Below, in pieces: positions 44,302 through 53,361 of a stretch of 64,000 nucleotides of DNA. The position numbers and the translations under genes are program-made. The stretch's first letter is position 1, and every line of letters starts with the position of its first letter. Source of the DNA: Algoriphagus sp. PAP.12 (lineage in GTDB: Bacteria > Bacteroidota > Bacteroidia > Cytophagales > Cyclobacteriaceae); assembly GCF_026652115.1 (NCBI RefSeq), contig NZ_JAPPSQ010000001.1:372001-436000 (forward strand). The letters are read 5' to 3'. The notes under the pieces are model-generated. The model had not been told where the DNA came from. It was given only the letters and a program-made list of their open reading frames with translations, and searched no databases.

Positions 44302-44326
44302 TATCTTAGGGTAAAATTTTAACCTA
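44302..44326 (+). promoter_or_regulatory. Putative promoter overlapped by a 20-base palindrome upstream of the HisA-like gene
   Basis: TATCTTAG (44302-44309) differs at one base from the TAnnTTTG element. It overlaps an inverted repeat of two adjoining 10-base arms (44307-44316 and 44317-44326) with 9 of 10 pairs matching. The layout resembles an operator over a core promoter, 23 bases before the ATG at 44349. The AT-rich centre makes a chance match possible. Confidence 0.3.
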
Positions 44327-44348
44327 CTCATCCCAAAAACCTATACAA

Positions 44349-45083
44349 ATGTTTGAAATCATCCCTTCTATTTGGCTTATCAATGGAAAATGTGTTCGTT
44401 TAGAACGAGGAGATTTTGCGACTGAGGAGGTGATTTCCAATAATCCTCTCGAAATAGCCCAGCAATTCGAATCCATAGGGATCAAAAGGTTGCATTTGGT
44501 AGACTTGGATGGAGCAAGAAGAGGGGAACCCAAAAACTATCATATTCTTGAAACCATCGCTGGCTATACAGACCTGAAGATTGACTTTACAGGTGGAATT
44601 TCTACTGATGGAGATGTCATCAAAAGCTTTGAATTTGGTGCAAAAACTGTCACCATATCTTCTGCAGCTGCCAACTATCCAGAGAGATTTACCCAGTTTA
44701 TACTTTCCTACGGGAGAGAAAAAATAAACCTTGCTGCCGACACCAATCCTGTTGATTACAAAATAAAAATCAGAGGTTGGTTGAAAAAAACTTCAATTGA
44801 CCTATTTGACCATATAGGCTTTTTCTACGATAGAGGACTCAAATATTTGAAATGCTCAGATGTGACAAGAGATGGTGTGATGGAAGGACCAAATTTTGAG
44901 TTGTTCCAAAAAATCATTGAAAAATTTCCTGAAATTCACTTAGCTGCCAGTGGCGGTGTCAGAGGTATTGATGACTTCAAAAAAATGCGGGATATGGGAA
45001 TAAAAGCTGCAGTATTCGGAAGAGCTTTTTATGAAGGAAAAATAAGCCTCGAAGACTTGGAAGCTTTCAATAAAGGGCAATAA
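44349..45083 (+). CDS. HisA-like TIM-barrel protein with altered active site
   Basis: 244 residues. The overall match to HisA (ProFAR isomerase) is strong: I-I-P-S-I-W-L-I-N-G-K-C-V-R-L at the N-terminus, L-H-L-V-D-L-D-G-A, F-T-G-G-I near 79-83, D-V-T-R-D-G near 174-179 and A-S-G-G-V-R near 200-205. In functional HisA the eighth or ninth residue is the catalytic Asp (A-I-D/A-L-D motif), but here it is Trp9. The second catalytic Asp (in A-A-D-T-N near 130) remains. No other his gene is in the window, and the gene is alone between a palindrome and a terminator. It may be an inactive or repurposed paralogue, so I do not name it hisA. Confidence 0.82.
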   Translation: MFEIIPSIWLINGKCVRLERGDFATEEVISNNPLEIAQQFESIGIKRLHLVDLDGARRGEPKNYHILETIAGYTDLKIDFTGGISTDGDVIKSFEFGAKTVTISSAAANYPERFTQFILSYGREKINLAADTNPVDYKIKIRGWLKKTSIDLFDHIGFFYDRGLKYLKCSDVTRDGVMEGPNFELFQKIIEKFPEIHLAASGGVRGIDDFKKMRDMGIKAAVFGRAFYEGKISLEDLEAFNKGQ

Positions 45084-45108
45084 AAAAGAGGCTTAAGGCC
45101 TCTTTTTT
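45082..45108. terminator. Bidirectional terminator
   Basis: GAGGC (45088-45092) pairs with GCCTC (45098-45102) and is flanked by A6 and T6, which extend the stem. It overlaps the stop of the HisA-like gene and separates it from the convergent small protein gene. Confidence 0.75.
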
Positions 45109-45124
45109 ATTTTTATCAGTTTGT

Positions 45125-45481
45125 TTAGTCTGCTTTTAGTTTGTCCACTACATAGAGAAAAATATTAAAAGAAAGAGTAGATGGAACTGGCTCAACTTTC
45201 TTTCCCTCTGGATTTAAAACTACTTCCCTTCTAATCGGAGTCGATGGAATAGGCAAAGGAGTCTGTGTAGATTTGTTTGCTGGTGCAATTACCTTAGGAA
45301 TAATCACTTCCAAACTATGCTGATCTTCAACTAAAGGTCTGTCAACGGATCTATTTACCTCAGGCTCCATCTTCTCTTGCTCATTTTGAGCAAAAGATTC
45401 TTCGGCAAAAAGACACATCCCCAACATAGCCCCACATAGAAAGCCTGCTTTTTTAAAAGGAAATGACGAATAATTGAACAT
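45125..45481 (-). CDS. Small secreted protein of unknown function
   Basis: 118 residues. Basic N-terminus, hydrophobic core at about 12-26 and a likely cleavage site near S-F-A-Q about residue 32. The mature part is rich in Pro, Val and Glu, looks disordered, and ends in a short hydrophobic helix. I do not recognise a family. The region is bounded by a terminator on one side and a divergent promoter region on the other, so it is probably a single-gene unit. Confidence 0.6.
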   Translation of the reverse strand: MFNYSSFPFKKAGFLCGAMLGMCLFAEESFAQNEQEKMEPEVNRSVDRPLVEDQHSLEVIIPKVIAPANKSTQTPLPIPSTPIRREVVLNPEGKKVEPVPSTLSFNIFLYVVDKLKAD

Positions 45482-45554
45482 TTTCAGAATTGGATTAGCA
45501 ATAATTAAGCTTTAGGTTTGCAATCAGTTTCTAAAAATAGTAAAATTTTTCTCT

Positions 45555-45893
45555 ATGCAAACGATTGGGTACGAAGATTTCGCCAAAATCGATATTCGAA
45601 TTGGAACTATAGTACGAACAGAAAATTTTGAGAAAGCCAGAAAACCTGCCTATAAAATTTGGGTAGACCTTGGCCCAGAATTAGGCATCAAGAAATCTTC
45701 AGCGCAAGTTACGATCCACTACACACCCGACACCCTTATAGGTCGCCAGGTTGTTTGTGTTGTAAATTTTAAACCAAGACAAATCGCAGACTTTATGTCT
45801 GAAATCTTGATAACAGGATTTTCTGATGAGGATGGAGCTATTATCTTAACAAGCTCAGAAAGACCTGTCCCAAATGGTTCGAAACTTCACTAG
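45555..45893 (+). CDS. csaA: CsaA-type tRNA-binding domain protein
   Basis: 112 residues, entirely one OB-fold tRNA-binding domain as in the C-terminus of bacterial MetRS. It shows D-I-R-I-G-T-I near 13-19, the A-R-K-P-A-Y-K-I-W segment, V-N-F-K-P-R-Q-I-A near 71-79 and S-E-I-L-I-T-G-F-S near 82-90. CsaA is described as a dimeric protein with export-related chaperone and tRNA-binding activity in Bacillus. The residue pattern supports the family, while the biological role here is inferred only. It lies 18 bases before the S10 peptidase gene. Confidence 0.9.
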   Translation: MQTIGYEDFAKIDIRIGTIVRTENFEKARKPAYKIWVDLGPELGIKKSSAQVTIHYTPDTLIGRQVVCVVNFKPRQIADFMSEILITGFSDEDGAIILTSSERPVPNGSKLH

Positions 45894-45910
45894 GCATCAA
45901 TTTTCACACT

Positions 45911-47419
45911 ATGAGACCAGTTCTGATTTTCTTCTTTTTCTTTATTGGAATTACATTTCAAATTCAAGCCCAGGACACTGTAGAGATTCCAACCTCTCCC
46001 AAAACTTTTGAAAGTCAACATTCAGGCACTTTCAATGGTCAAAAGATCAATTACAAATCAATTGTCAAAGAGACTTTTCTCAAAAATTCAAAAGGAGAAA
46101 GCTCTGCTTCCATGTGGAGTACTTCCTACTTGAGAGAGGGAGTCGATCCAAAATTCCGACCTATTACCTTTATTTTCAATGGAGGCCCGGGATCCGCCTC
46201 AATTTGGCTTCATATGGGATTTTTTGGTCCCAAAGTAGTAAAGGTTGATTCCAAAGCTGAATCTGATGATGGAGCAGCTCCATATCAGTTTGTGGATAAT
46301 CCCCAAGCTTTGTTGGACATAACGGATCTTGTTTTCATTGATCCAATAGGGACTGGATTTAGCCATGTGATTGGCAATGGAAAAAATGAGGACTATTGGG
46401 GTTTGAACGAAGACGCAGAATCCATTGCACAGTTTATTAGAATCTGGCTGAGGGAAAACAAAAGATGGCAATCGCCAAAATTTCTTGCAGGAGAAAGCTT
46501 TGGCACCACCCGTGCTGCCAAGCTTGCTGAGGTTTTGGAAGGTGATGGTCAAAGTGTATCCTTAAATGGAATCATCCTGATTTCTCAGGCATTGGATTAT
46601 CAAGGTTCCTCCTCATGGCAAGACAATTTGATTTCAAATTTTACTTATTTGCCTTCCATGGCCGTGACGGCTCAATTTCATGGAAAAGCTGGCGAAGGAA
46701 AAACAATAGAACAATTCGCTCAAGAAGCACGTGATTTCGCTTACACTGAATATCTACCGTCCATTTTCAAAGGAGAACTTCAATCCCAGTCTGAAAAAGT
46801 AGCAATCGCAGAAAAATTGGCCTACTTCACCGGTTTAGAGAAATCCTACATCCTTCAATCGGACAATTCCATTTTGATGCACCGATTCAAAAAAGAATTG
46901 TTAAAAGATGAAGGAAAAGCTATTGGGACTTTAGATGGTCGATTCGCCGCTGTGGAAACCGACCAAGTGGCAGAAGGCCCTGTTTTGGGTGATCCAAGCG
47001 ATTACATGACAGAGGGCGCTTATACGGCAGCTTTTAATCAATATTTGCTAGAAGATCTCGCTGTAGACCTGGAAAAGCCATATCTATCCTCCAATGGACA
47101 AATAGGAAGTGCATGGAGATGGAGACCTGTACCAGATGGGCGGTATTGGGAACCTACTTATGTCAGCACAGCCCGCTCACTCAGCGAAGTAATGCATAGA
47201 AATACCGCTCTGAAAGTGATGGTTGCAAATGGTTATTATGATTTGATTACTCCCTTTTTTGATGCGGAATACACCTTTGCCCGATATGACTTTCCACAGG
47301 AACGAATTGAAATGAAGTATTACGAAGCAGGACATATGATGTACAATAGGCAAGAGGATTTTGATGCTCTTGCTCAAGACATCAGATCGTTTATTCAAGG
47401 CATTTTACAAAAGGATTAA
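45911..47419 (+). CDS. S10-family serine carboxypeptidase-like protein, secreted
   Basis: 502 residues. Signal peptide 1-20 (cleavage after I-Q-A). The oxyanion region N-G-G-P-G-S-A-S lies at 90-97. The catalytic triad reads Ser196 in G-E-S-F-G, Asp444 in G-Y-Y-D-L-I-T and His475 in A-G-H-M-M, all in the right order and spacing for alpha/beta-hydrolase carboxypeptidases. Bacterial S10 proteins of this kind are periplasmic or secreted exopeptidases. The 3' end overlaps the convergent GH3-like gene by four bases. Confidence 0.92.
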   Translation: MRPVLIFFFFFIGITFQIQAQDTVEIPTSPKTFESQHSGTFNGQKINYKSIVKETFLKNSKGESSASMWSTSYLREGVDPKFRPITFIFNGGPGSASIWLHMGFFGPKVVKVDSKAESDDGAAPYQFVDNPQALLDITDLVFIDPIGTGFSHVIGNGKNEDYWGLNEDAESIAQFIRIWLRENKRWQSPKFLAGESFGTTRAAKLAEVLEGDGQSVSLNGIILISQALDYQGSSSWQDNLISNFTYLPSMAVTAQFHGKAGEGKTIEQFAQEARDFAYTEYLPSIFKGELQSQSEKVAIAEKLAYFTGLEKSYILQSDNSILMHRFKKELLKDEGKAIGTLDGRFAAVETDQVAEGPVLGDPSDYMTEGAYTAAFNQYLLEDLAVDLEKPYLSSNGQIGSAWRWRPVPDGRYWEPTYVSTARSLSEVMHRNTALKVMVANGYYDLITPFFDAEYTFARYDFPQERIEMKYYEAGHMMYNRQEDFDALAQDIRSFIQGILQKD

Positions 47420-48948
47420 GCTTCCTTTTCCTTTAAAAGAGGTAAAAGTTCATCCAAATATTCACGATTATTTGCTAGGCGAGGTACCTTATTTTGTCCG
47501 CCTAGCTTTCCTTTTTTTCTTAGCCAGCTTTCAAAAAGTCCTTCCTGAGCTATATGGACAATTGGCTCAGATAGGGCAAGCCCCTTGTACCTTTTAGCGT
47601 CATAATCAGAATTGATTTCCCTAAGTTGAGTATCTAATAGTTCCTTGAATTTTTCCTCATCAATAGGGTGAGTTTTGAATTCTACAATCCACTCATGAGC
47701 CCCTTTGGACCCGCTTTGATCAAAATAAACTGGAGCTGCGGTAAAGTTCACAATAGTGGCTTGAGTTTGTTCTGCGGCAAAAGCAATTGCCTTCTCAGCA
47801 TTCTCTACGATTACTTCTTCACCAAAAGCGTTGATAAAATGCTTGGTTCGGCCTGAAATCCTAAACCGGTAGGGTGTGGTCGATGAAAATTTGACGGTAT
47901 CCCCAATTTTATACCTCCACAGGCCTCCATTGGTTGAAATAAGGATCGCATAATTTTTTCCTACTTCTACATCCTGCAAAGGCACGACAGTGGGATCTTC
48001 TTCCCCCCATTCGTCCATAGGGATAAATTCATAAAAAATTCCGTAGTCCAACAGCAATAACAATTCGTCAGATTCTGGTCTATCCTGAATTCCAAAAAAC
48101 CCTTCAGAGGCATTATAGGTCTCCATATACCTCATCTTTTCAGATGGAATCAATTCTTTGAATAGGGAACGATAGGGGCCAAAGGCAACAGCTCCGTGGA
48201 AGAATACCTCCAAATTTGGCCAAACTTCCAGAATGTGTTTAGCACCTTTGATTTCAAGAATACGCTTCATCAAAACCACGGTCCAGGTAGGTACTCCTGC
48301 AATGCTGACCACATTTTCGTCCATGGTCTCCCGAGCCATTTTTTCAATTTTGGTCTCCCACTCACTCATTAGAGCAGTTTCTAAAGATGGAGTCCTCATA
48401 AACTGGACCCAAATGGGCAAATTCTGCATCATTACTGCCGAGATATCTCCCGCCTTGGCAGTTCCTTGAGGATTTAATGGATTTCTTTCAAGCGTCCCGC
48501 CTATCGTCAGACTTTTCCCAGAAAACAATTTTGAATCAGGGAAATTATTGACATAAATAGACACCATGTCCTTCCCTCCCTTGTAATGACATTCTTGTAG
48601 GCTCTCTTCTGAAACAGGGATGTATTTACTTCTACTGGAAGTAGTCCCAGATGACTTGGAAAACCATTCGATTTCCGAATTCCAAAGTACATATTGCTCA
48701 CCGGCCATTACCCGATCGATGTAGGGCTTGATCCCATCATAATCCAAAATCGGTACTTGTCTGGCAAAATCTTGATAACTTTTGATTGATGAAAATCCAA
48801 ACTCCTTTCCGAAAGTAGTCTTTCTTCCAGCCTCCACTAATTCCCAAAAAATTTCATCTTGAACCTGAACTGGGTTCTTTTTGAAATTATCTATCTGACC
48901 CAGCCTGTTTTTAAAAATCCAGGTCATGAAGCTATTCAGAACTTCCAT
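47416..48948 (-). CDS. GH3-family (auxin-responsive-promoter-like) acyl-adenylating protein
   Basis: 510 residues, close to the plant and bacterial GH3 length. The ATP-binding loop S-S-G-T-T-S-S-R-S-K lies near 103-112, followed by Y-N-A-S-E-G-F-F near 287-294 and a D-Y-G-I-F-Y-E-F segment near 308-315. The C-terminal R-F-R-I-S-G-R-T-K-H-F-I-N-A-F-G near 364-379 corresponds to the hinge. Plant members join amino acids to jasmonate or auxin. Bacterial substrates are mostly unknown. It starts three bases from the lptB stop, so it belongs to the recJ-lptB-GH3 transcription unit. Confidence 0.87.
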   Translation of the reverse strand: MEVLNSFMTWIFKNRLGQIDNFKKNPVQVQDEIFWELVEAGRKTTFGKEFGFSSIKSYQDFARQVPILDYDGIKPYIDRVMAGEQYVLWNSEIEWFSKSSGTTSSRSKYIPVSEESLQECHYKGGKDMVSIYVNNFPDSKLFSGKSLTIGGTLERNPLNPQGTAKAGDISAVMMQNLPIWVQFMRTPSLETALMSEWETKIEKMARETMDENVVSIAGVPTWTVVLMKRILEIKGAKHILEVWPNLEVFFHGAVAFGPYRSLFKELIPSEKMRYMETYNASEGFFGIQDRPESDELLLLLDYGIFYEFIPMDEWGEEDPTVVPLQDVEVGKNYAILISTNGGLWRYKIGDTVKFSSTTPYRFRISGRTKHFINAFGEEVIVENAEKAIAFAAEQTQATIVNFTAAPVYFDQSGSKGAHEWIVEFKTHPIDEEKFKELLDTQLREINSDYDAKRYKGLALSEPIVHIAQEGLFESWLRKKGKLGGQNKVPRLANNREYLDELLPLLKEKEA

Positions 48949-48951
48949 TTT

Positions 48952-49689
48952 TTAATTAAAAATTTTACGTTTTAGCTCAAACTGACTTCCCAAGTAAACC
49001 TTTCTCACCTGCTCATCAGCTGCCAACTCCTCTGCAGTACCAGCTTTCAGAAGTTTACCTTCGAACATCAAATAGGCTCGATCAGTGATAGACAAAGTTT
49101 CATTTACATTGTGATCAGTAATCAAGATGCCAATGTTTTTGGTTTTCAGTTTGGCTACGATTGTTTGGATTTCCTCCACCGCTATGGGGTCTACGCCGGC
49201 AAAAGGTTCATCCAACAATACAAATTTTGGGTCTACCGCTAAGGCTCTGGCAATTTCAGTCCTTCTTCTTTCACCTCCGGACAGCACCATTCCGAGATTT
49301 TTACGAACATGGGTAAGGCTAAACTCCTCCAAAAGGCTCTCAACTTTCTCTTTTTGCTGCTGCTTTGGCATATTGGTCATTTCCAATACAGCCATGATAT
49401 TCTCCTCAACAGTCAACTTTCGGAATACGGAAGCTTCCTGAGCCAAATAACCAATCCCTTGCTGAGCACGTTTGTACATGGGAAGGCTGGTGATATTTTC
49501 ATTTTCCAAAAAGATATTTCCTTCATTGGGCTGGATCAATCCTACAATCATGTAGAAAGAAGTGGTCTTCCCCGCTCCATTGGGGCCCAAAAGTCCTACA
49601 ATTTCACCTTGCTCGACTTCCACAGAAATATCATTGACGACACGTCTTCCTTTGTAGATTTTGACCAAATGTTCTGCCCGAAGTTTCAT
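48952..49689 (-). CDS. lptB: LPS export ABC transporter ATP-binding protein
   Basis: 245 residues. Walker [10 protein letters not shown] near 35-43, Q-loop E near 85, the ABC signature L-S-G-G-E-R-R-R near 139-146, Walker B F-V-L-L-D-E-P near 157-163 and the switch His in T-D-H-N-V-N-E. The wording of the signature and [10 protein letters not shown] matches LptB, which powers LPS transport with LptF/LptG. These partners are not in the window. It lies three bases after recJ and before the GH3-like gene. Confidence 0.95.
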   Translation of the reverse strand: MKLRAEHLVKIYKGRRVVNDISVEVEQGEIVGLLGPNGAGKTTSFYMIVGLIQPNEGNIFLENENITSLPMYKRAQQGIGYLAQEASVFRKLTVEENIMAVLEMTNMPKQQQKEKVESLLEEFSLTHVRKNLGMVLSGGERRRTEIARALAVDPKFVLLDEPFAGVDPIAVEEIQTIVAKLKTKNIGILITDHNVNETLSITDRAYLMFEGKLLKAGTAEELAADEQVRKVYLGSQFELKRKIFN

Positions 49690-49691
49690 CT

Positions 49692-51416
49692 TTAATCAAA
49701 TTTGATGTCTTTCACATAGAGTTGCAAGCTACTCTTATCTCTAAAAAAATTCTCCCTCATTTCTCCCACAATGTCAAATCGCATTCTGCTGCGCAGCATA
49801 TCTACTGTGGTCAAATCAGGGTCTTTGGCTCTGTCGGCCATTCCAAATCCCAAACAAACAGGAGTCGTCACTTGACCGTCTTGCACAATCTTGAAACGAA
49901 GATGTTTGTCTTTCAGAACCACTACATCCTCAGCATATACATTGGAGATCCGGAAAATCGGCTCTGGATTTCCAGGACCAAACGGCGCCATCTGACGGAG
50001 AATGTTATGGAATTTATAATTGATCTGATCCAAAAGCAATTCATCATCTACCTCAATGACTGGCTTGCGATGGATTTCTTCGATTCTTCTTTTGACGACC
50101 TGCTCAAACTTTTCCTGAAAAGCTGGCACTTTATCCACAGACAAAGTCAAGCCTGCGGCATATTTATGCCCCCCAAATTGATCCAGCAATTCAGAGCATT
50201 CGGCAATAGCCTCATAAATATCAAAATCTACCACAGAACGGGCACTTCCCGTAGCCTTGGCATTGGATTCCGTCAAAATGATAGTTGGACGATAATATTT
50301 TTCGATGCATCGACTGGCAACAATTCCGATCACTCCTTTGTGCCAATCTTCTTTAAAAAGCACGGTAGAATTCCACTCAGCATCCTCTTCGCGTGAAGCG
50401 ATCATTTCAAAGGCTTCTTTGGTAATATTCTCATCAAAATTCCTTCGGGTCGCATTGACTTCATCTACCAGTTTTGCACGCTCAATCGCCTCTTCCAAAT
50501 CTGTTGAAATCAACAATTCCACAGAAGCCTTGGCATGCTCCAATCTTCCTGAAGCATTTATTCTTGGCCCGATTTTAAAGACGATATCAGAGATCCCTAT
50601 TTCCTTCTCAATCTTACTTCTAAGAATCAAGGCTTTCAAGCCCGCTCTAGGAGTATTATTAATCCGGTCCAATCCATAAAAAGCCAAAATCCGATTTTCA
50701 CCGGTGATAGGAACGATGTCCGCAGCAATACTTACCACCAAAAGGTCCAAATAAGCATAAAGCCCAGATTCCTCCATTCCCTTCTTTTTGGCAAAAGCCT
50801 GAATCAGCTTAAATCCAACTCCACATCCACTCAACTCCTTGTATGGATAGGCACAATCTTGTCTTTTGGCGTCCAAAACTGCTATCGCCTGAGGCAATTC
50901 ATCTCCGGGAGTATGGTGATCACAAATGATGAAATCTACTCCCAGTTCTTTTGCGAGATTGACTTTATCAATGGCCTTAATTCCACAGTCCAAAGCGATA
51001 ACGAGGCCAAAATCATTTTCAGCGGCATGTCTTACTCCTCTTTCAGAAATACCATAGCCTTCCTTGTATCGGTCAGGGATGTAAAAATCCACATGGGGAT
51101 AATTGGCTTTCAAAAAACTATAAACCAAAGCAACAGCGGTGGTCCCATCCACATCATAATCCCCATAGACCAGAATCTTTTCCTCCCGGTTGATAGCCAA
51201 TTCGATCCGGTCCACTGCAGCTTGCATATCCTGCATTAGGAAAGGGTCATGCAGCTGACTTAAGGTAGGTCGGAAATAATCCTTTGCCTGGTCAAAACTC
51301 TCCACTCCACGATTGATCAACATATTCGCCAAAGTAGGATTCACATTGATCTCTTTGCCTAGTTTTTCAACGGCAAATTGTGAGGCTTTGGGCTTTTGCT
51401 TCCAGACGTACTCCAT
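49692..51416 (-). CDS. recJ: Single-stranded-DNA-specific exonuclease RecJ
   Basis: 574 residues. DHH-family core: D-Y-D-V-D-G-T near 83-89, D-C-G near 142-144 and C-D-H-H-T-P-G near 164-170 provide the metal ligands. The DHHA1 domain carries G-S-A-R-S near 396-400 and F-G-G-H-K-Y-A-A-G near 421-429, and a C-terminal OB-type domain follows. RecJ degrades single-stranded DNA 5' to 3' in recombination and mismatch repair. It is co-directional with lptB, and the gap of two bases indicates coupling. Confidence 0.96.
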   Translation of the reverse strand: MEYVWKQKPKASQFAVEKLGKEINVNPTLANMLINRGVESFDQAKDYFRPTLSQLHDPFLMQDMQAAVDRIELAINREEKILVYGDYDVDGTTAVALVYSFLKANYPHVDFYIPDRYKEGYGISERGVRHAAENDFGLVIALDCGIKAIDKVNLAKELGVDFIICDHHTPGDELPQAIAVLDAKRQDCAYPYKELSGCGVGFKLIQAFAKKKGMEESGLYAYLDLLVVSIAADIVPITGENRILAFYGLDRINNTPRAGLKALILRSKIEKEIGISDIVFKIGPRINASGRLEHAKASVELLISTDLEEAIERAKLVDEVNATRRNFDENITKEAFEMIASREEDAEWNSTVLFKEDWHKGVIGIVASRCIEKYYRPTIILTESNAKATGSARSVVDFDIYEAIAECSELLDQFGGHKYAAGLTLSVDKVPAFQEKFEQVVKRRIEEIHRKPVIEVDDELLLDQINYKFHNILRQMAPFGPGNPEPIFRISNVYAEDVVVLKDKHLRFKIVQDGQVTTPVCLGFGMADRAKDPDLTTVDMLRSRMRFDIVGEMRENFFRDKSSLQLYVKDIKFD

Positions 51417-51512
51417 TTGGCTAAATTACGAAAGTATTTGGGATAGATTCCGCCCAAAATCAGAGGGCAATAGAGAATCAAGCGTAGAATCCGGGAAAAA
51501 GTTTCAGAGATT

Positions 51513-51701
51513 CTAGCTCTTTGTTTTCCGATACTGAAACCAGAAATAGCCCGGAAAAATCAAGGCCTTGAGCTTCCAGTCATTTTTCTCCTTGATGCTC
51601 AGTGAATTATCCTCATGAACAACTCGATACATTTTGCCAGCCAAAAGGCAATGACCAATCAAAAGTGCAAAGACAATTGCGTAAATAACCAACTCTTGCA
51701 T
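51513..51701 (-). CDS. Small membrane protein of unknown function
   Basis: 62 residues. One N-terminal membrane helix (about 3-24) is followed by a basic cytoplasmic tail with K-E-K-N-D-W-K-L-K and a terminal F-W-F-Q-Y-R. It starts one base after the prmA stop, which suggests it is a real, translated member of the tpiA-prmA unit. No family is recognised. Confidence 0.6.
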   Translation of the reverse strand: MQELVIYAIVFALLIGHCLLAGKMYRVVHEDNSLSIKEKNDWKLKALIFPGYFWFQYRKTKS

Positions 51702-51702
51702 C

Positions 51703-52530
51703 TTAAGCTTTTTTAAGAACTAAAGCCGCCCATTGGTTCTTTTCAGAGGTCTTTTGGAGCTTAAATCCCAAGGGTTCGGCCACTTCCATAAGATCAGCGA
51801 TATCACCTGTGTAAAATCCGCTCAAAAGTAAATTCCCTTCCGACTTGACCAGAGAAGCATACACTTCCAGCTCGTCTAAGAGAACATTCTTATTAATATT
51901 AGCTAAAACAATGTCATAGGTTCCTTCTGGCTTTACCTCCCGGATAGTACCCAGTCCCATTTGAATGGAAAGATCATTGAGAGCAAAATTTTCATTTCCA
52001 TTCTCCACACACCAATCATCGATGTCGAAAGCCTTCACCTCGTTTGCTCCTAACAAATGAGCCATAATGGCCAAGATTCCAGTCCCAGAACCCACATCCA
52101 AAACTCTTTTTCCCTGATGATCGATTTCTCCTTGCAGTCGAAGCATCTGAAAAGTAGTAGCATGATGCCCTGTCCCAAATGACATTTTCGGGTTGATGAC
52201 GATCTCATGCTTGAAACCCTCTCGAGCTGGGTGAAAAGATGCTCTGACATAGACCAAGTCATCTACAGCAATTGGATCGTAATTTTTTTCCCACTCTTCA
52301 TTCCAATTGACTTTAGCCACTTGGCCTTCGGTGATGGTAATTTGAGCAGGTGCTTTATAGGTATTGATGACTTCCTCAAATGCCGCTCTGTCAAAAGAAT
52401 CAGAAGGGGCATAAACTTCAATTCCCTCCTCAGTCTCGAGGAAGGAATCAAAGCCAATTTCAGAAAGTTCTGCAATCAGGATTTCCCGGAATTCCTCCAG
52501 GCATTTGATTTTAAACTCCAGGTAATCCAT
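51703..52530 (-). CDS. prmA: Ribosomal protein L11 methyltransferase
   Basis: 275 residues. The SAM-binding motif I is L-D-V-G-S-G-T-G-I-L-A-I near 140-151, and N-I-N-K-N-V-L near 205-211 corresponds to the N-I-x-x-N-P/V-L catalytic loop of PrmA. M-S-F-G-T-G-H-H-A-T-T near 115-125 is the family hallmark. The enzyme trimethylates L11 of the ribosome. It follows tpiA after four bases and precedes the 62-residue membrane protein. Confidence 0.94.
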   Translation of the reverse strand: MDYLEFKIKCLEEFREILIAELSEIGFDSFLETEEGIEVYAPSDSFDRAAFEEVINTYKAPAQITITEGQVAKVNWNEEWEKNYDPIAVDDLVYVRASFHPAREGFKHEIVINPKMSFGTGHHATTFQMLRLQGEIDHQGKRVLDVGSGTGILAIMAHLLGANEVKAFDIDDWCVENGNENFALNDLSIQMGLGTIREVKPEGTYDIVLANINKNVLLDELEVYASLVKSEGNLLLSGFYTGDIADLMEVAEPLGFKLQKTSEKNQWAALVLKKA

Positions 52531-52534
52531 GTTA

Positions 52535-53296
52535 TTAGTATGATTTAACGATATCGATAAAGTCTCTTGATTTCAAAGAAGCTCCTCCGATCAAACCTCC
52601 GTCAACATCTGGTTTGGATAGCAATTCAACGGCATTGTCAGGCTTCATGCTTCCTCCATAAAGGATAGAAATTTCAGCAGCCACATCTTTACCATATTTT
52701 GCACCCAAATGTCTTCTCAATGCAAAATGCATTTCTTGAGCTTGATCAGCAGTAGCAGTTTTACCAGTTCCGATAGCCCAGATTGGTTCGTAAGCAATTA
52801 CAACTTTTTGGATATCTTCTGCACTCAAATCAAATAGAGAGTCAGTCAATTGGAATTTCACATTCGGCTCATGAGTTCCAGCTTCTCTGATTTCCAAAGA
52901 CTCACCGCAGCAGAAAATTGGAATCAATCCATTTTCCAAAGCTTTCTTCACTTTTACACTCAAAAGCTCATTGTCTTCCTTGAAATATTCTCTTCTCTCA
53001 GAGTGACCAATGATGACATATTCTGCTCCAAATGAAGCGATAATATTTGCAGATACCTCTCCAGTATATGCCCCTGAATCTTTATCAGAGCAGTTTTGGG
53101 CTCCAACAAAAACCCCTGGAGTATCACCTATTAGTTTTTTAACAGGAAAAATATGAGGGAATGGTGGATTCAAAACAACAGTTACATCTGAGATTTTTTC
53201 ATCCTTATACATGTTGACAATTTCGGAAGTCAATTTTTGTCCCTCATCCAGGGTCAAGTTCATTTTCCAGTTGCCGGCAATGATCTTCTTTCGCAT
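52535..53296 (-). CDS. tpiA: Triosephosphate isomerase
   Basis: 253 residues from the ATG at 53296, where the canonical M-R-K-K-I-I-A-G-N-W-K-M-N begins. The frame is open further upstream, but only beyond the known N-terminus. The catalytic Lys12 is in N-W-K-M, the electrophile His in I-I-G-H-S-E-R near 97-103, Glu in A-Y-E-P-I-W-A near 169-175 and the phosphate loop is Y-G-G-S near 214. It interconverts dihydroxyacetone phosphate and glyceraldehyde 3-phosphate in glycolysis. It is first in a unit with prmA and divergent from recX. Confidence 0.97.
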   Translation of the reverse strand: MRKKIIAGNWKMNLTLDEGQKLTSEIVNMYKDEKISDVTVVLNPPFPHIFPVKKLIGDTPGVFVGAQNCSDKDSGAYTGEVSANIIASFGAEYVIIGHSERREYFKEDNELLSVKVKKALENGLIPIFCCGESLEIREAGTHEPNVKFQLTDSLFDLSAEDIQKVVIAYEPIWAIGTGKTATADQAQEMHFALRRHLGAKYGKDVAAEISILYGGSMKPDNAVELLSKPDVDGGLIGGASLKSRDFIDIVKSY

Positions 53297-53361
53297 AGTG
53301 GTAGTAAAATTTATTAGGTTTGAGTTTATCAAATAGGTAAAATCGAATAAAAGTAAGGAAA

